A stretch of DNA of 64,000 nucleotides, from assembly GCF_964355755.1 (NCBI RefSeq), contig NC_092675.1:1617001-1681000 (forward strand). The letters run 5' to 3'. This document shows positions 10,738-41,572 of this stretch, one piece after another. Position numbers and translations under genes: made by a program. The notes under the pieces are model-generated. The model worked only from the letters and a program-made list of their open reading frames with translations, was not told where the DNA came from and made no database searches. Numbering within the stretch: the first letter of the stretch is position 1; each line of letters starts with the position of its first letter. The stretch comes from Antedon mediterranea. Lineage: Eukaryota; Echinodermata; Crinoidea; Comatulida; Antedonidae.

Positions 10738-13700
10738 ATGGCAGACTCACAATTACTGAGTGATCAATATCTTGATCAAAAACCAGATATGGGTGAAGAA
10801 GGCTTTGTGATTCGTGCTCGTGGCCTCCCATGGGCGTCCACGATAGATGATGTTCTCAGTTTCTTTGAAGGTATACACTCTATTACACAACACAAGCAGT
10901 GAAACTCAATCACTAATTATAAAGCTATTATTTAGACATTATTAAAAGACAAACATTTGGGGTAATCAATCATACTTTTGCAGCTCCATTTCTTTGGAAC
11001 ACACTTCTTGAACCTGTTAAATCTTTAAATTCATTGAACGTCTTGCTTAAGACCTTTATCATCAGCTCAGACTTTGACTTTACTACATGATTGCATTCAT
11101 TGCATTGTTTTATTATTGAGCATCTACTTTGTGATGGAAACCAAGGCAATATAAGATTATTTAAACTGCTTTATTTGATTTATTATATACTTTCATGACA
11201 AAATATTTTTAGTATGTGATTCAATGTATGTCATTTCATATTTTTCAAGTGAAAAACTAAAATGAAGAACTACAATTACAGAATGATGTTCATTCTGATA
11301 AATTCTGTGAATTTGTATTAAATGTAAAATTCTATAATCTTTAACCTCTTGTGCTCAGACTATGTAATATCATTTAATTAAATACCAATTGTTTATATGT
11401 GCAATAAAAGTGGGCTGTACCCACAAAAGAGAAAAAAAGGATTGTTGTTTGACAATGAAATATTTCTTCATTATCTGTAAATTGATAATTCAAATTGAAT
11501 GGAGTTTGTTATGAATGCTTTTTTCGTTTGCAGGTTCTGCAATTGTAGGTGGCAAGGAAGGAGTGAAATATACTTTCACGCCAGAAGGTCGTTTTAGTGG
11601 AGAGTGCTTTGTTGAATTTGAGAGTGATGCTGATGTAGAGGAGGCGTTGAAGAAGCATAACAACTCAATGGGAAAGCGCTACATTGAAGGTGCGTTTCAT
11701 TACACTAGATGCAAGAAACTTTGTTTGACTTCGTAAAAAAAAAGAAAAAAAGTCAGTTGTCAGAAAATCCGATTACAAAATACGTATTCGTAAAAAAGAC
11801 TAGAAAACGACAAAAAGTGTAAAAGTATAAAACAGTAACATCTTTTTATATATCAGTACCAGCTAATTTGTCGCTGGGCTTAGATGTTTGATTTTTAGCC
11901 AGTTGTAACTCTCAAAATTGATTCTATTTGGTCCATACACATTTAAAATTTAAATCAATTAAAGATTTCTATATCATGAAACGATTTGCACAAATACACT
12001 AGGTCATCTTGGAAATATCTGATCCACAACCTAACGATGGGTTCCCACTAGAACGTAATGCAAGTACGTAAGCGTAACTCTAGTAATTTGACCAATCACA
12101 AGCATTAGATATTTCGAACTATCGCTTGTTATGGTCAACTCGCTTGTGTTGGGCTTGCATAGTGGTAACCAAGCATTACCAAAGCAGCCCAGTTGTAGAC
12201 TACTCAGTGTATTGGCTTAAACTAGCCTCAAAATATTTGTTGTTGTTACTGTACTCTTTATTGTAAATACTATTCTGCAACAGTTGATATGTTTTTAGGT
12301 TTGTCTTTTTTGTTGGGGATTTTAAATAAGTTCTTTCTTTAAACAACATTTTTATCATTTCCTTGTATTCCTGCAAAACTGTTTATTTAATTTTGTTAAT
12401 AATTCTTGGTCTGTATTTTGTAATAGTTTTTCGTTCAAAAAAGAGCGAGATGGATTGGGTAACAAAGAGAAGTGGTGTTCACTCCTTAAAAGACAATGAT
12501 GGTTGTCTCAGGCTCAGAGGACTTCCGTTTGGTTGTTCTAAGGAAGAAATTGCCCAGTTCTTTCAAGGTATGTTCACAATATATCACTACTTTCATATGA
12601 TGATGTTTTTCTTTAAATTGACGACTATACCACATTGATCAGGTAGTGATAGAAAGATCATGATAATGGATGAAGACATCTTGTGCTGACTGACAGACGT
12701 TGCAACTAAAAATTTCTTTTTGACTGATGTTTGTTGACTAATTAATACAGTATGTTGTCTTATTTATTCAACCTCTAAGGTAAAACCACAGTTATTGTAG
12801 TGCTGCCAGCATAAAGTAAAAGTCGATATTTTTACTTTAACTTATCCTTATCAATGATAACAATTATTTGGTAAATTTGAAAATTTATATTATGTGTGAA
12901 ATTGTACAATGTACAATTGGTAATTAATTTTGCATGATAGATGTTCAATTTTAACAATTGAAAAGATGATTGTTTATTGTTTTCATGTTTTTATAATGGG
13001 TGTATGATGTATTTATTTCGATGGTAACCAATGACTGATTGTTCTTTCTCTGGGTTGGCCCTGAAGGGTTGGAGATCCTGGCGAATGGGATATCACTACC
13101 GACGGACTACGAGGGGCGGAGTACGGGGGAGGCTTATGTGCAATTCTCTTCCAAGGAGATTGCTGAAGATGCACTAAAGAAAAACAAGGAAAAAATTGGG
13201 CACAGGTGGGAGAACCAAGGAGGCTGGTAAAAGAGGCACATGGCCACCCAGAGGGAACCAGAGGGTGTAAACTCTTGGGAGCCGCTAGGGTGCCAGACTC
13301 TTGGGCCGTTTATTATACTTTCTCTTTCCTTAATTTTACATCATATGGGTTTGTTGTATACAATTGTTACTGATTCAGTAGTGTGGACCGACTGCATCAA
13401 ACTTGGACAGTTCAATTGACATGCGTCCGTTTCAATCGCTCAAGCAATTCAAGTATCTTTTAAAATCTCTCTTTCAATCATTCTTTATGGTCTTCTTGCG
13501 TTGTGAGACATTAAACAGCGCTATAAAGATATTTATTATTATTAATTAATAATCTAAACAATTTTTTATTATTAACAGTTATTTAATAAATTTGGGATTA
13601 CCATTTATAGTTATGTCCAAGTTTGAGCTGTCACATCCAATTATACACTTAAAATGGAAATAGTTTGAAACTACATTATCTGGATCCTTGTACACTTGTC

Positions 13701-16700
13701 ACTAAGCTGATAAACCAGTTAGCAGATTTTAGTTGCACTGAAAAAATGTTTCTAAAGATAGATATTGCTTAAATACAAAATGTAGTATATATTTGGTACA
13801 GTCAACTTTACAAAGCCAGAACTATGTAGCAGTCCAAAATTCTTTCCTGGTAAGCACTGTATGAAATTAAATCAGATTTCACCAAGAACTTCGGGCCAGC
13901 TCAAAGAAGTCCAAAGAGACTTGATTGTATTTTGTACTTAAAATGAAAACACTTCTTTAAAAAACTAATTTATTATTTTGGTTGGTGTCTTATAAGGGTT
14001 GCTTAACAAAAATAGCTTCTTTTTATAGGCAATACACCTTTGAAATGATTTTTATTAAGAGTAACTCAAATGTATAACTAAATCTAAACTGTAAAACTAT
14101 TAGATTGCTTACACTTGAAATATAATTACAAAACAAATTCAATTTCTAATTTTGAACTAACCGTTTTAAAATCTTAACTTATTCTTCATTTTATAACAAG
14201 TTTTTTAAGTTATAAAAGTTTTTTTTTCACAAGTTTATTAATATTAGTTATTAGTGAGTAATCAATAATATAAGGATTATCATCAATAGAGGGTGCTGTT
14301 AAAAAAGATAATTCAGTCATCACATATAATATTCTTTTAAATTGACTCCGTTTTTGTTTATATCAACATCTCCATAAAAATTATCCGATTATCGCTACTG
14401 TATCTATAGTTTGTACAGTAACAATTCAAAACAGTGTCACAGTTGTGTCACATGTAACGCTTGTATCATAGGCCATAAACCTATCTTTAACATGATACAG
14501 GCATCACATGTGATACACTGTATTACATGAGATACCTATATTACAGAATTTGCCAATGATACTGGACACATATGTGGAAGTACTGAGAATCAGTTGAATC
14601 AATTTGATGACTTTATATAGGAGAATCATTTTTCTACAGCACTCTCTATATAACTGATTTCACTTGTGCTGGGATTATTAATTTATTGCTATGTTGTTTG
14701 TTTAGGTATATTGAGATTTTTCGTAGCAACCTAGATGAAGTACGACGTTCCACAATGCCAAAACCAAGACCTCTCATGAGCATGAGACCAACACCATACA
14801 ACCGATATGGTGGTGGTGGTGGAGGAGGAGGAGGAGGTATGGGGGGTGGTGGCGGTATGAGAGGTTACGGCGGAGGTGGACGCTCTGGTTTTGAGAGACG
14901 ATACAGAGGAGGTGGAGGAGGGATGGATCGTAAGTTTATAATCTTTTAATTGCTGCACAGGATGAGGTCTAAAGAGCGTGAATTTTCCACTTTGCTGACA
15001 CTGAGTAGAGATCATGTGATAATTACTAAACAACTTAACCATTGAGTTTAACATTGGTTTACTAAAGAATGCAAACACAGACTCGTACAGTAAATTAATT
15101 CTCTTTTGAAAAATTCTTTCTGCAAAGTTATATTAATGAAGTTAGTTCTCGACAGATACGTTAAATAGATTTTGTTAAGCTAATGCTATTATAGGGTGTG
15201 TTCTTAACTATAGAGGTTGTTGTTATTTACTATGATATGCTATGTTGTTAAGTATGATTAGTTATGTTATTAACTATGATACAGTAGGCTATGTTGTTAA
15301 CTAGGTGATTCTTCTTTATCGTATCAAACAAAAAACAATTTCAATATAAAAGGTAGCCAAGCTAATCAAGCTTGGTACCTTTTATCTTAACTAACTAAAG
15401 CTACGAAATTAACAAATAAATAACAAAACTTAAAAGAAAATAAAAATTTGATAACGTCAAAAACAAAACAAAAAATTTTGAATAATAAATAAATAACATA
15501 ATATAAAGTGCTGTATGTACTATACTGTAATAAACAAAACCATATCAGTTCAATAGATAATATCTGATGAATTAACAATATATAAAACATTGTAAATTAT
15601 AGATTATTCTTTTATATACTTAAATAAAAGTAGTTCTTTAAGTTGTTTAGATAAAGTAAATCTAGATGTAATTGTTCGTAATTCTAAAGATAAATCATTC
15701 CAAATAACAGCACCAGAAAAAGAAATTCTAAATCGTCCACAATTAATACGACAAGGGGAAATGGCTAAATTAAAATAATGATTAATTCTTGTATTATATG
15801 CATTATCAGTAGTTTCAAAATAATCAGATAAACTATGAAAGGTTATCAGTAGCCCTTGTTTCTTATCTTGTGGAATATATTTTCACTACCAATACTTTAA
15901 TTTTTGTAGGATTTGGAGGTGGATATGATGATGATTATTATGAAGGTGGTTATGGTGGCTACGGAGGTGGCGGAAGAGGGCGCAGAGGTGGTGGAGGCGG
16001 CGGATGGGGAGGAGGTAATTTATTGGAAATAATGATAAATACTTATAGTTCCAAATTAGGGTAAATATTTAGTGCTTAGTATCTTTGATGATAGAAGATA
16101 AAATGAATTGTTCTTGTATACTTGCAGGCTATGGAGGTGGCGGTGGACGTTTTGGTGGTGGCGATCGACAAAGTTATCAGAGCTCAACAGACCATTCTGT
16201 GCGTTTAAGAGGATTGCCTTTTGAAGCCAAGGAGAAAGATGTCACCGAGGTAGAACCTTATTCTATGTGATAAAACATTTATCTGGTGTTTTGTTAGGCT
16301 AAGATCTGATGTTGTAGTCCCTTAGAGTGAGAAGTTACAAATTAAAATCAAACAGGGAATGGCTTTTTTACACCTTTTACATTGCATTAAGCTCTATCTA
16401 CACTATCAAACTCGTATGTGAAAATGTGATGTGCCCATATATGGACATGGTGATGTCATATCACTACCATATTTGGGAACATCACACATTTTTTGTCAAA
16501 ATAGTTTGATAATGTAGACGGAGCTTAATCAATCTTACAGGTTCTGTTTCATTCAGATTTATTAAATTTTGTTTGGTCGTATCAGTTTTTCAGAGGAGTT
16601 GCTACTCCTGTCCGTGTGACAATCACCGAGAAGTTTGGTCGTCCTTCTGGAGAAGCTCATGTCGACTTTGCAACCCATGAGGAAGCTCAAAGAGCTATGG

Positions 16701-17649
16701 CCAAGGACAAGCAATACCTGGGACCACGCTACATTGAGCTGTTCCTTAATTCTACAGATGATGGCGGTAGTGGCACAGGAGGAGCTAGCAAGGGAGGATT
16801 TGGTGGTGGAAATGCTAGTGCAAGTTACAGTAAGTACAGATAAACAAAGTATACATATTAAAATGCTGGCTGCATAAAATCATTGCATTTGTTCCATATT
16901 TTCTTTTCTGTACAGCTCTGTGTACACTATCAAACTTTATGTGACAAAAAAGTTTGTGGACACGATGATGTCATTATTACACATCACACATTTTTTGTCA
17001 AACTAGTTTGATAGTGTAGACAGCTTAATATATAAAGATATTTTTCTTTTTTTGAAGGTCGAGACTTTACTAGTGATAATGGAGGAGGTAATGGCAATAG
17101 AGGATTCTCGGATTCCTTTGGCACTGATAACAGTGGTGGCTATGGATCCAGTAACACCATGATGGATAACACACCGGCTGCAACTGGTTACACAAGTTAC
17201 GAAACGGACACCGGATTCCAAGGTCACTAGACGTTTCAAGTTCTGTCTACACTATCAAATTGTATGCGACAAAAAAATGTGATGTACCAATATATGGACA
17301 TAATGATGTCATATCACTACCATACTTGTGCATATCACTACCATACTTGTGCATATCACTACCATATTTGAGCCCATCACCATTTTTTTGTCAAATAAGT
17401 TTGATAGTGTAGACAGAGCTTGAAGGCTAAATTTCTTGAATAATTGTGTCAGTACAAGCATTGAGACTACTATCTATAAATTTTTGCACCCGTTATTTGT
17501 GTCTAGGCTTTTACAGAATCTTAATTAACTTGAATATTTGTTTTTTTACAGCCACTTCCAGTATAGGAGGTTCCAACAGTTTCTATGGCTCCAGTGGAGG
17601 AGGAAACATGGGATCTAATAACATGATGAACAGTAGCTATGGATTTTAA
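10738..17649 (+). CDS. HNRNPH: hnRNP H/F-family RNA-binding protein with three quasi-RRMs
   Basis: Ten coding exons: 10738-10870, 11534-11689, 12427-12567, 13067-13205, 14706-14929, 15910-16014, 16128-16249, 16586-16829, 17058-17222 and 17552-17649. They sum to 1527 nt, 508 residues. Quasi-RRM1 (about 22-98) has VIRARGLPW; qRRM2 (about 123-198) has CLRLRGLPF and [10 protein letters not shown]; a Gly/Arg/Tyr-rich linker (about 215-318) follows; qRRM3 (about 320-403) has VRLRGLPF and ends in [10 protein letters not shown]. The tail is Gly/Ser/Asn-rich. Family members bind G-tracts in nuclear pre-mRNA and control alternative splicing and polyadenylation. H/F/H3 cannot be told apart here; invertebrates usually have one H/F-type gene. 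The start ATG precedes [10 protein letters not shown]. The exon 9 donor (GTCACT) is weak, and reading through gives a stop at 17228-17230, so an alternative C-terminus is possible. Introns carry three MITE-A copies, a MITE-B copy and LINE remnants. Confidence 0.93.
10971..11060 (+). mobile_element. LINE reverse-transcriptase C-terminal remnant
   Basis: Translates in one frame to a segment with [10 protein letters not shown] followed by LKTFI. This resembles the conserved C-terminal tail of CR1/L2-like LINE ORF2 (the FAAPTLWNSLP-type motif also seen at 39622-40060). It lies in an hnRNP H intron and is only about 90 bp long. Confidence 0.5.
12036..12190. repeat. Dispersed repeat with GGTTCCCACTAG-type end (copy 1)
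   Basis: It shares GTTCCCA-ACTAG-like ends and an internal inverted motif around TTTGACCAATCACAAGC with 55860-56005, where the partner motif is TTGTGATTGGTCAAATT. A two-copy family of palindromic short elements is likely; boundaries are approximate. Confidence 0.4.
13380..13550 (+). mobile_element. LINE 3'-end remnant
   Basis: A stretch translating to [13 protein letters not shown]-like residues is followed by a tail with GCGCTATAAAGATATTTATT and ATT repeats. This is the layout of a LINE 3' terminus and matches the tail at about 40040. It lies in the hnRNP H intron after 13205. Confidence 0.45.
14428..14547. repeat. MITE-B copy 1
   Basis: An imperfect palindrome of GTGTCACA, CTTGTATCATAGGCC, ATAAACC and ATCACATGTGATAC. 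It is shared with 53242-53368, where the element is in the opposite orientation. It lies in an hnRNP H intron. Confidence 0.6.
15630..15780 (-). mobile_element. LINE reverse-transcriptase C-terminal remnant
   Basis: The minus strand reads openly through residues resembling a LINE ORF2 tail: [15 protein letters not shown], then [11 protein letters not shown], then SKQLKELL. It sits in an hnRNP H intron in antisense orientation. Confidence 0.55.
16387..16528. repeat. MITE-A copy D
   Basis: Full palindromic copy with TTAA-flanked ends: TTAAGCTCTATCTACAC on the left and GTAGACGGAGCTTAA on the right. It contains two exact CArG boxes (16435-16444 CCATATATGG; 16467-16476 CCATATTTGG) and TGATGTCA between them. 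It lies in the hnRNP H intron between exons 7 and 8. Confidence 0.85.
16914..17028. repeat. MITE-A copy E
   Basis: Short copy with both ends (AGCTCTGTGTACACTATC; TTTGATAGTGTAGACAGCTT) but a deletion that removes the CArG boxes. TGATGTCA is retained. It lies in the hnRNP H intron between exons 8 and 9. Confidence 0.8.
17235..17424. repeat. MITE-A copy F, internally expanded
   Basis: Both terminal arms are present. The interior has tandem repeats of a roughly 21-bp segment around GCATATCACTACCATACTTG. It begins only about 12 bp downstream of the hnRNP H exon 9 donor, next to an in-frame stop. Confidence 0.8.
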
Positions 17650-18945
17650 ACACGCTGATAGATCAAGGGATAATGTGATGGTTAATCATTAGGGTGAAAT
17701 ATTTAACCTACAAAGTATGGTCAAGTGTTTTAATTGTTCTTAAGGCTATGATGATTACTTTCTGCACTGATGATGGTATGCTATGTTTTGTGGGTAACGA
17801 TTTCAGACTAATTTAATTTCAGACTAATTTTATTGTAATTAAATATGATTTATGTCATGATAAGTACCAGCTTCTTCTGACATAACTTAATATTTTAGAA
17901 CTGTGTTCCGTAATGTAGCATGCGTGTTGTAAATATATTACATAATAGGCAGTTGTTTTCAGTGTTTTAATTTCACATGTAGAGTCTTATGTTAAAAAAT
18001 CAAGCTAAATTTAGTTACAAAACTAGTTTGTAAGGCTGAGTATAAACATAGTCAGATGTTTAAAAAATCACACATTGAAGTTTTTTTATATATTAAATGA
18101 AGGACACCATTTAACCTTTTGTCTATGTGGCATCATTGTTGTTCAATATAGCCAGAAAATAGTGAAAAGTATGTGAGTATTTTGATTGACTTTGTAAATG
18201 GTAATAATGAAACATATCAACTGATACCTTTGGCAGACAACACTACTGTATAATGAACGAAAATAATGATAAACTTTGCACTACAGTTAGCAGGCATCTT
18301 TGGGAGCGTCCATATACACATGTGCGTGGATAAGCTACTGTAGTAAGCATCACTGCAACTGGATATCATATTGTGAGCAGCTGTGGCTGAAACAATATCT
18401 AATTCGTGGATACGATAAGAAGAAGAGCAAGCATTTTGATTTTTTTAAAATCAAGACTAGATTCAAGCTCTGATAAGACGTATGTGCCAAAATTGTTTCC
18501 ATTTTTACAAATAAAACAGATTGGTTTTGCTTATAAAAATGATACAATATCCACATTGCAATGAGTGTCATAATTATGATGCCACATCATAGACCTCTAC
18601 TGCCAAAGATTGTCTCCATTCTGAATTTATTTTTACTGTAGTTGCATTGCAAAATTAAATTACACATAAAAAATTCTCTAGAATGATGAAATATATATTT
18701 TCACATTCTAGTTTTCTATTTGTAATTTGTTGACTAATACATAAAATAAAAATATCTAATCCAGATTTATGTTAAAGTGCATCAGATAATGAAAGTTGAA
18801 AATCAACTTTCTGATATAAAAAGTTCATTTCATAAAACGCCCTCTATTTAACTGAAATGTCAATTACTTCTGTGGAAGTGCAGCTTGTCAGACGCGTTTG
18901 TATTCAATAACTGTCAACAGAAAGAAAGTTGTATGTTGCAGCAGT
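17650..18945. other. hnRNP H 3' UTR/flank and ABCC4 upstream region
   Basis: AT-rich, with no coding exon seen. The first part is presumably hnRNP H 3' UTR and the last few hundred bases the ABCC4 promoter and 5' UTR. I could not place the polyadenylation or start sites. Confidence 0.5.
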
Positions 18946-39382
<20,437 letters not shown>

Positions 39383-39621
39383 TAGATATAGTAGGACTAT
39401 AGGAAGATTCCAACCTAGATACCACAATCTTAAGCTGTTGCCACAACAAATGAATGCAACATGGTTTTAAAAAAAAACATCCGAAACGATAAGTGTAAAT
39501 AAAGTTTTGACTTTCCTGCAAAACTATCACAATATTTAAAATATATTTAAATGAATCTGTTCAATTATTACCTGGATGATTTCATAATATTTGTGGAAAA
39601 AAACACACATTCGAAGGCTAA

Positions 39622-40060
39622 GTGGTCTATATCATTACGTTCACTAACCGTCGTCGCTCTCACATTTCACCTGTTCTTCGAGAACTTCACTGGCTCCTCC
39701 CCATTGACAATCGAATCAAATTTAAAATCTTGCTCCTTATTTTTAAAGCACTTCTTTTCAACCAACCTGCTTACATCCGTCAATTAATCACCTTTTATGT
39801 TCCTGGACGGACTCTTAGATCATCTGATGATTTTTTACTCTCTGTTCCACGCATAGTCACTAAAACCTTTGGTCATAGATCGTTTTCTTTTGCAGCACCC
39901 ACACTCTGGAATTCACTCCCCCCACAAATTAAACACTGCTCTTCTGTTGCCTTATTTAAAAAATTGCTCAGAACTCATTTTTTCGACCACTAACATGCCC
40001 AGCCCCTTTGATTTTGTACCTCGGTCTTTGAATTGACGCTTTATAAATATTGATATCTAT
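39622..40060 (+). mobile_element. 5'-truncated CR1/L2-like LINE 3' end
   Basis: A 123-codon open stretch has the signature tail of LINE ORF2: HISPVLRELHWLLPIDNRI, RTLRSSDDFLLSVPR and FAAPTLWNSLPPQIK, followed by a stop. The tail ends in TTGACGCTTTATAAATATT. It is the best-preserved LINE remnant in the window; the endonuclease and catalytic RT parts are absent. Confidence 0.88.
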
Positions 40061-41202
40061 ATATAAATTTACGTAAGGGCAAAATTCGGTAAATCGCGCC
40101 TTACTTTTAGAATTTTTACTCGATGGTATGTAAAGTTGGTTCGTACTTTCGGTACTGATTTTAACCACCTGATGTAACCCTGTTTACTAATTAAATTAAG
40201 TTAGATAATTAGTTATTGACGATTAAAACGAATTTAGGTTCAACGATTTGCCCCAGATAGGGGTGTTTTCCGATCGTGGTATACACTGTCTAATGGATGT
40301 CCATCTTGAAAAATACCCGCCACAAAAATGCGAGGAGGCTTCGCATTTTCCTATCTCCTCCTACGATAATTGTTTTTAATAGCTGAAAACCGGTTGAACA
40401 GCTCGAGTACAGTATCATAATGTTGAAGACAGGCCGATTTTCTTAAAAAAATACTATTTTGATAGATTTAATATACGTTTATACAAATGTATTGATTTGC
40501 GATGAATGGAACATTCCAATCTCTGTGTCGTTCCACAAGTGTCTATTCCCTCAGGCGTCGTAAAGGAAAGTACTGTATACTCATAACAGAAATTCGATCC
40601 ATTTTTTTTTTCAATCTGTGCTGCAGAGGTTGGATATAATTTTTTTAAACAGATAATGAGCTAGCGTTTTCAGTCGCCGTAATTTAATATTTATTACCGA
40701 TTAAATCGAATTTATGATTTGCCCCGAATAGAGGTGGTTTTCACAAATTGTTTAACATTATATATAAACATACGTCGTAGTGTATCGTTACATATACTGT
40801 ACTATTTCAATCGACTACGACGGTGATAGTTTCAACAAAGTATTACATCGCAATGTTTTACTGTGTTTAGTGGTATATTATTTGTAAAACATGTTAATTA
40901 ATATTTCGTTACAAAATAAAGAATATATTTAAAAATTGTTCCTCTTTGCACCCATCCTCTTCCCCATCTCTCAACCATAATGTTACATACAAAACACAAA
41001 TTAAGTTTGTTTAAATTTGACTTAAACAATTGGTCTCATTTTGTGACAACTTTCTCTTTCGGAAGTAATTCCCAGTGTGCTAATTTTAGTTGAGTACATA
41101 AATCACAGTGTCTATTTAATCGTTCCTGTAAACGACATATAATATTGTCCTGCATTATTGTACTGAAATCGCCAGTTTTTTAACGCTGAAATTACTGTGT
41201 AT

Positions 41203-41521
41203 TCGAGAACCATCTGTGGGCACGACTCCTAGATGATGCCAACGTTGTATCAACGTCGGATATCAACGTTACATTGACGTCCAATTACGACGTCGATACA
41301 ATGTTGAATTGTAGTTGGATTTGAAAGGTGAATCAACGTCATCTGTTTGACGTTGTGTCAACGTCGGAAATCAACGTTACATTGACGTCCAATTATATCA
41401 ACGTTGAACTAATCACGTTGTATCAACGGGGGTAGATCGACGTTGGTCCGACGTTGATGTCAGGTTGTCCGACGTCGCGACCTAATTTCAACGTTGATTC
41501 AACGTCGGTATGCCCGCTGGG
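41203..41521. repeat. TCAACGTTG-rich dispersed repeat abutting RBM22
   Basis: Dense iterations of ATCAACGT, GACGTCCAATTA, GACGTTG and variants on both strands. They are bounded on the left by TGTGGGCACGA and on the right by TGCCCGCTGGG, i.e. inverted GGGCA-type ends. It ends about 50 bp upstream of the RBM22 ATG. Confidence 0.85.
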
Positions 41522-41572
41522 AGTGTGGTCTATAAAAATAGGGTTTCACTCTGGCAACCTTCAAAAACCAAG
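41522..41572 (+). promoter_or_regulatory. Putative RBM22 core promoter
   Basis: A TATAAAAATAG box at about 41531 lies 40 bp before the ATG. It is squeezed between the upstream repeat and the start codon. Functional assignment is inferred; the transcription start cannot be fixed. Confidence 0.4.

Larger units (their letters stand above)
39383..41572. other. ABCC4 3' flank and ABCC4-RBM22 intergenic DNA
   Basis: An AATAAA at 39498-39503 is a good ABCC4 polyadenylation candidate. Beyond it are a LINE fragment (39622-40060), AT-rich DNA without visible genes, and a TCAACGTTG-rich repeat that runs up to the RBM22 start. Confidence 0.65.

Noticed and set aside
14731-15078. 115-codon minus-strand frame over hnRNP H exon 5
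   Set aside because: Antisense of the Gly-rich repeat; the Ser/Thr-rich composition follows from the GGT/GGA codons on the + strand.
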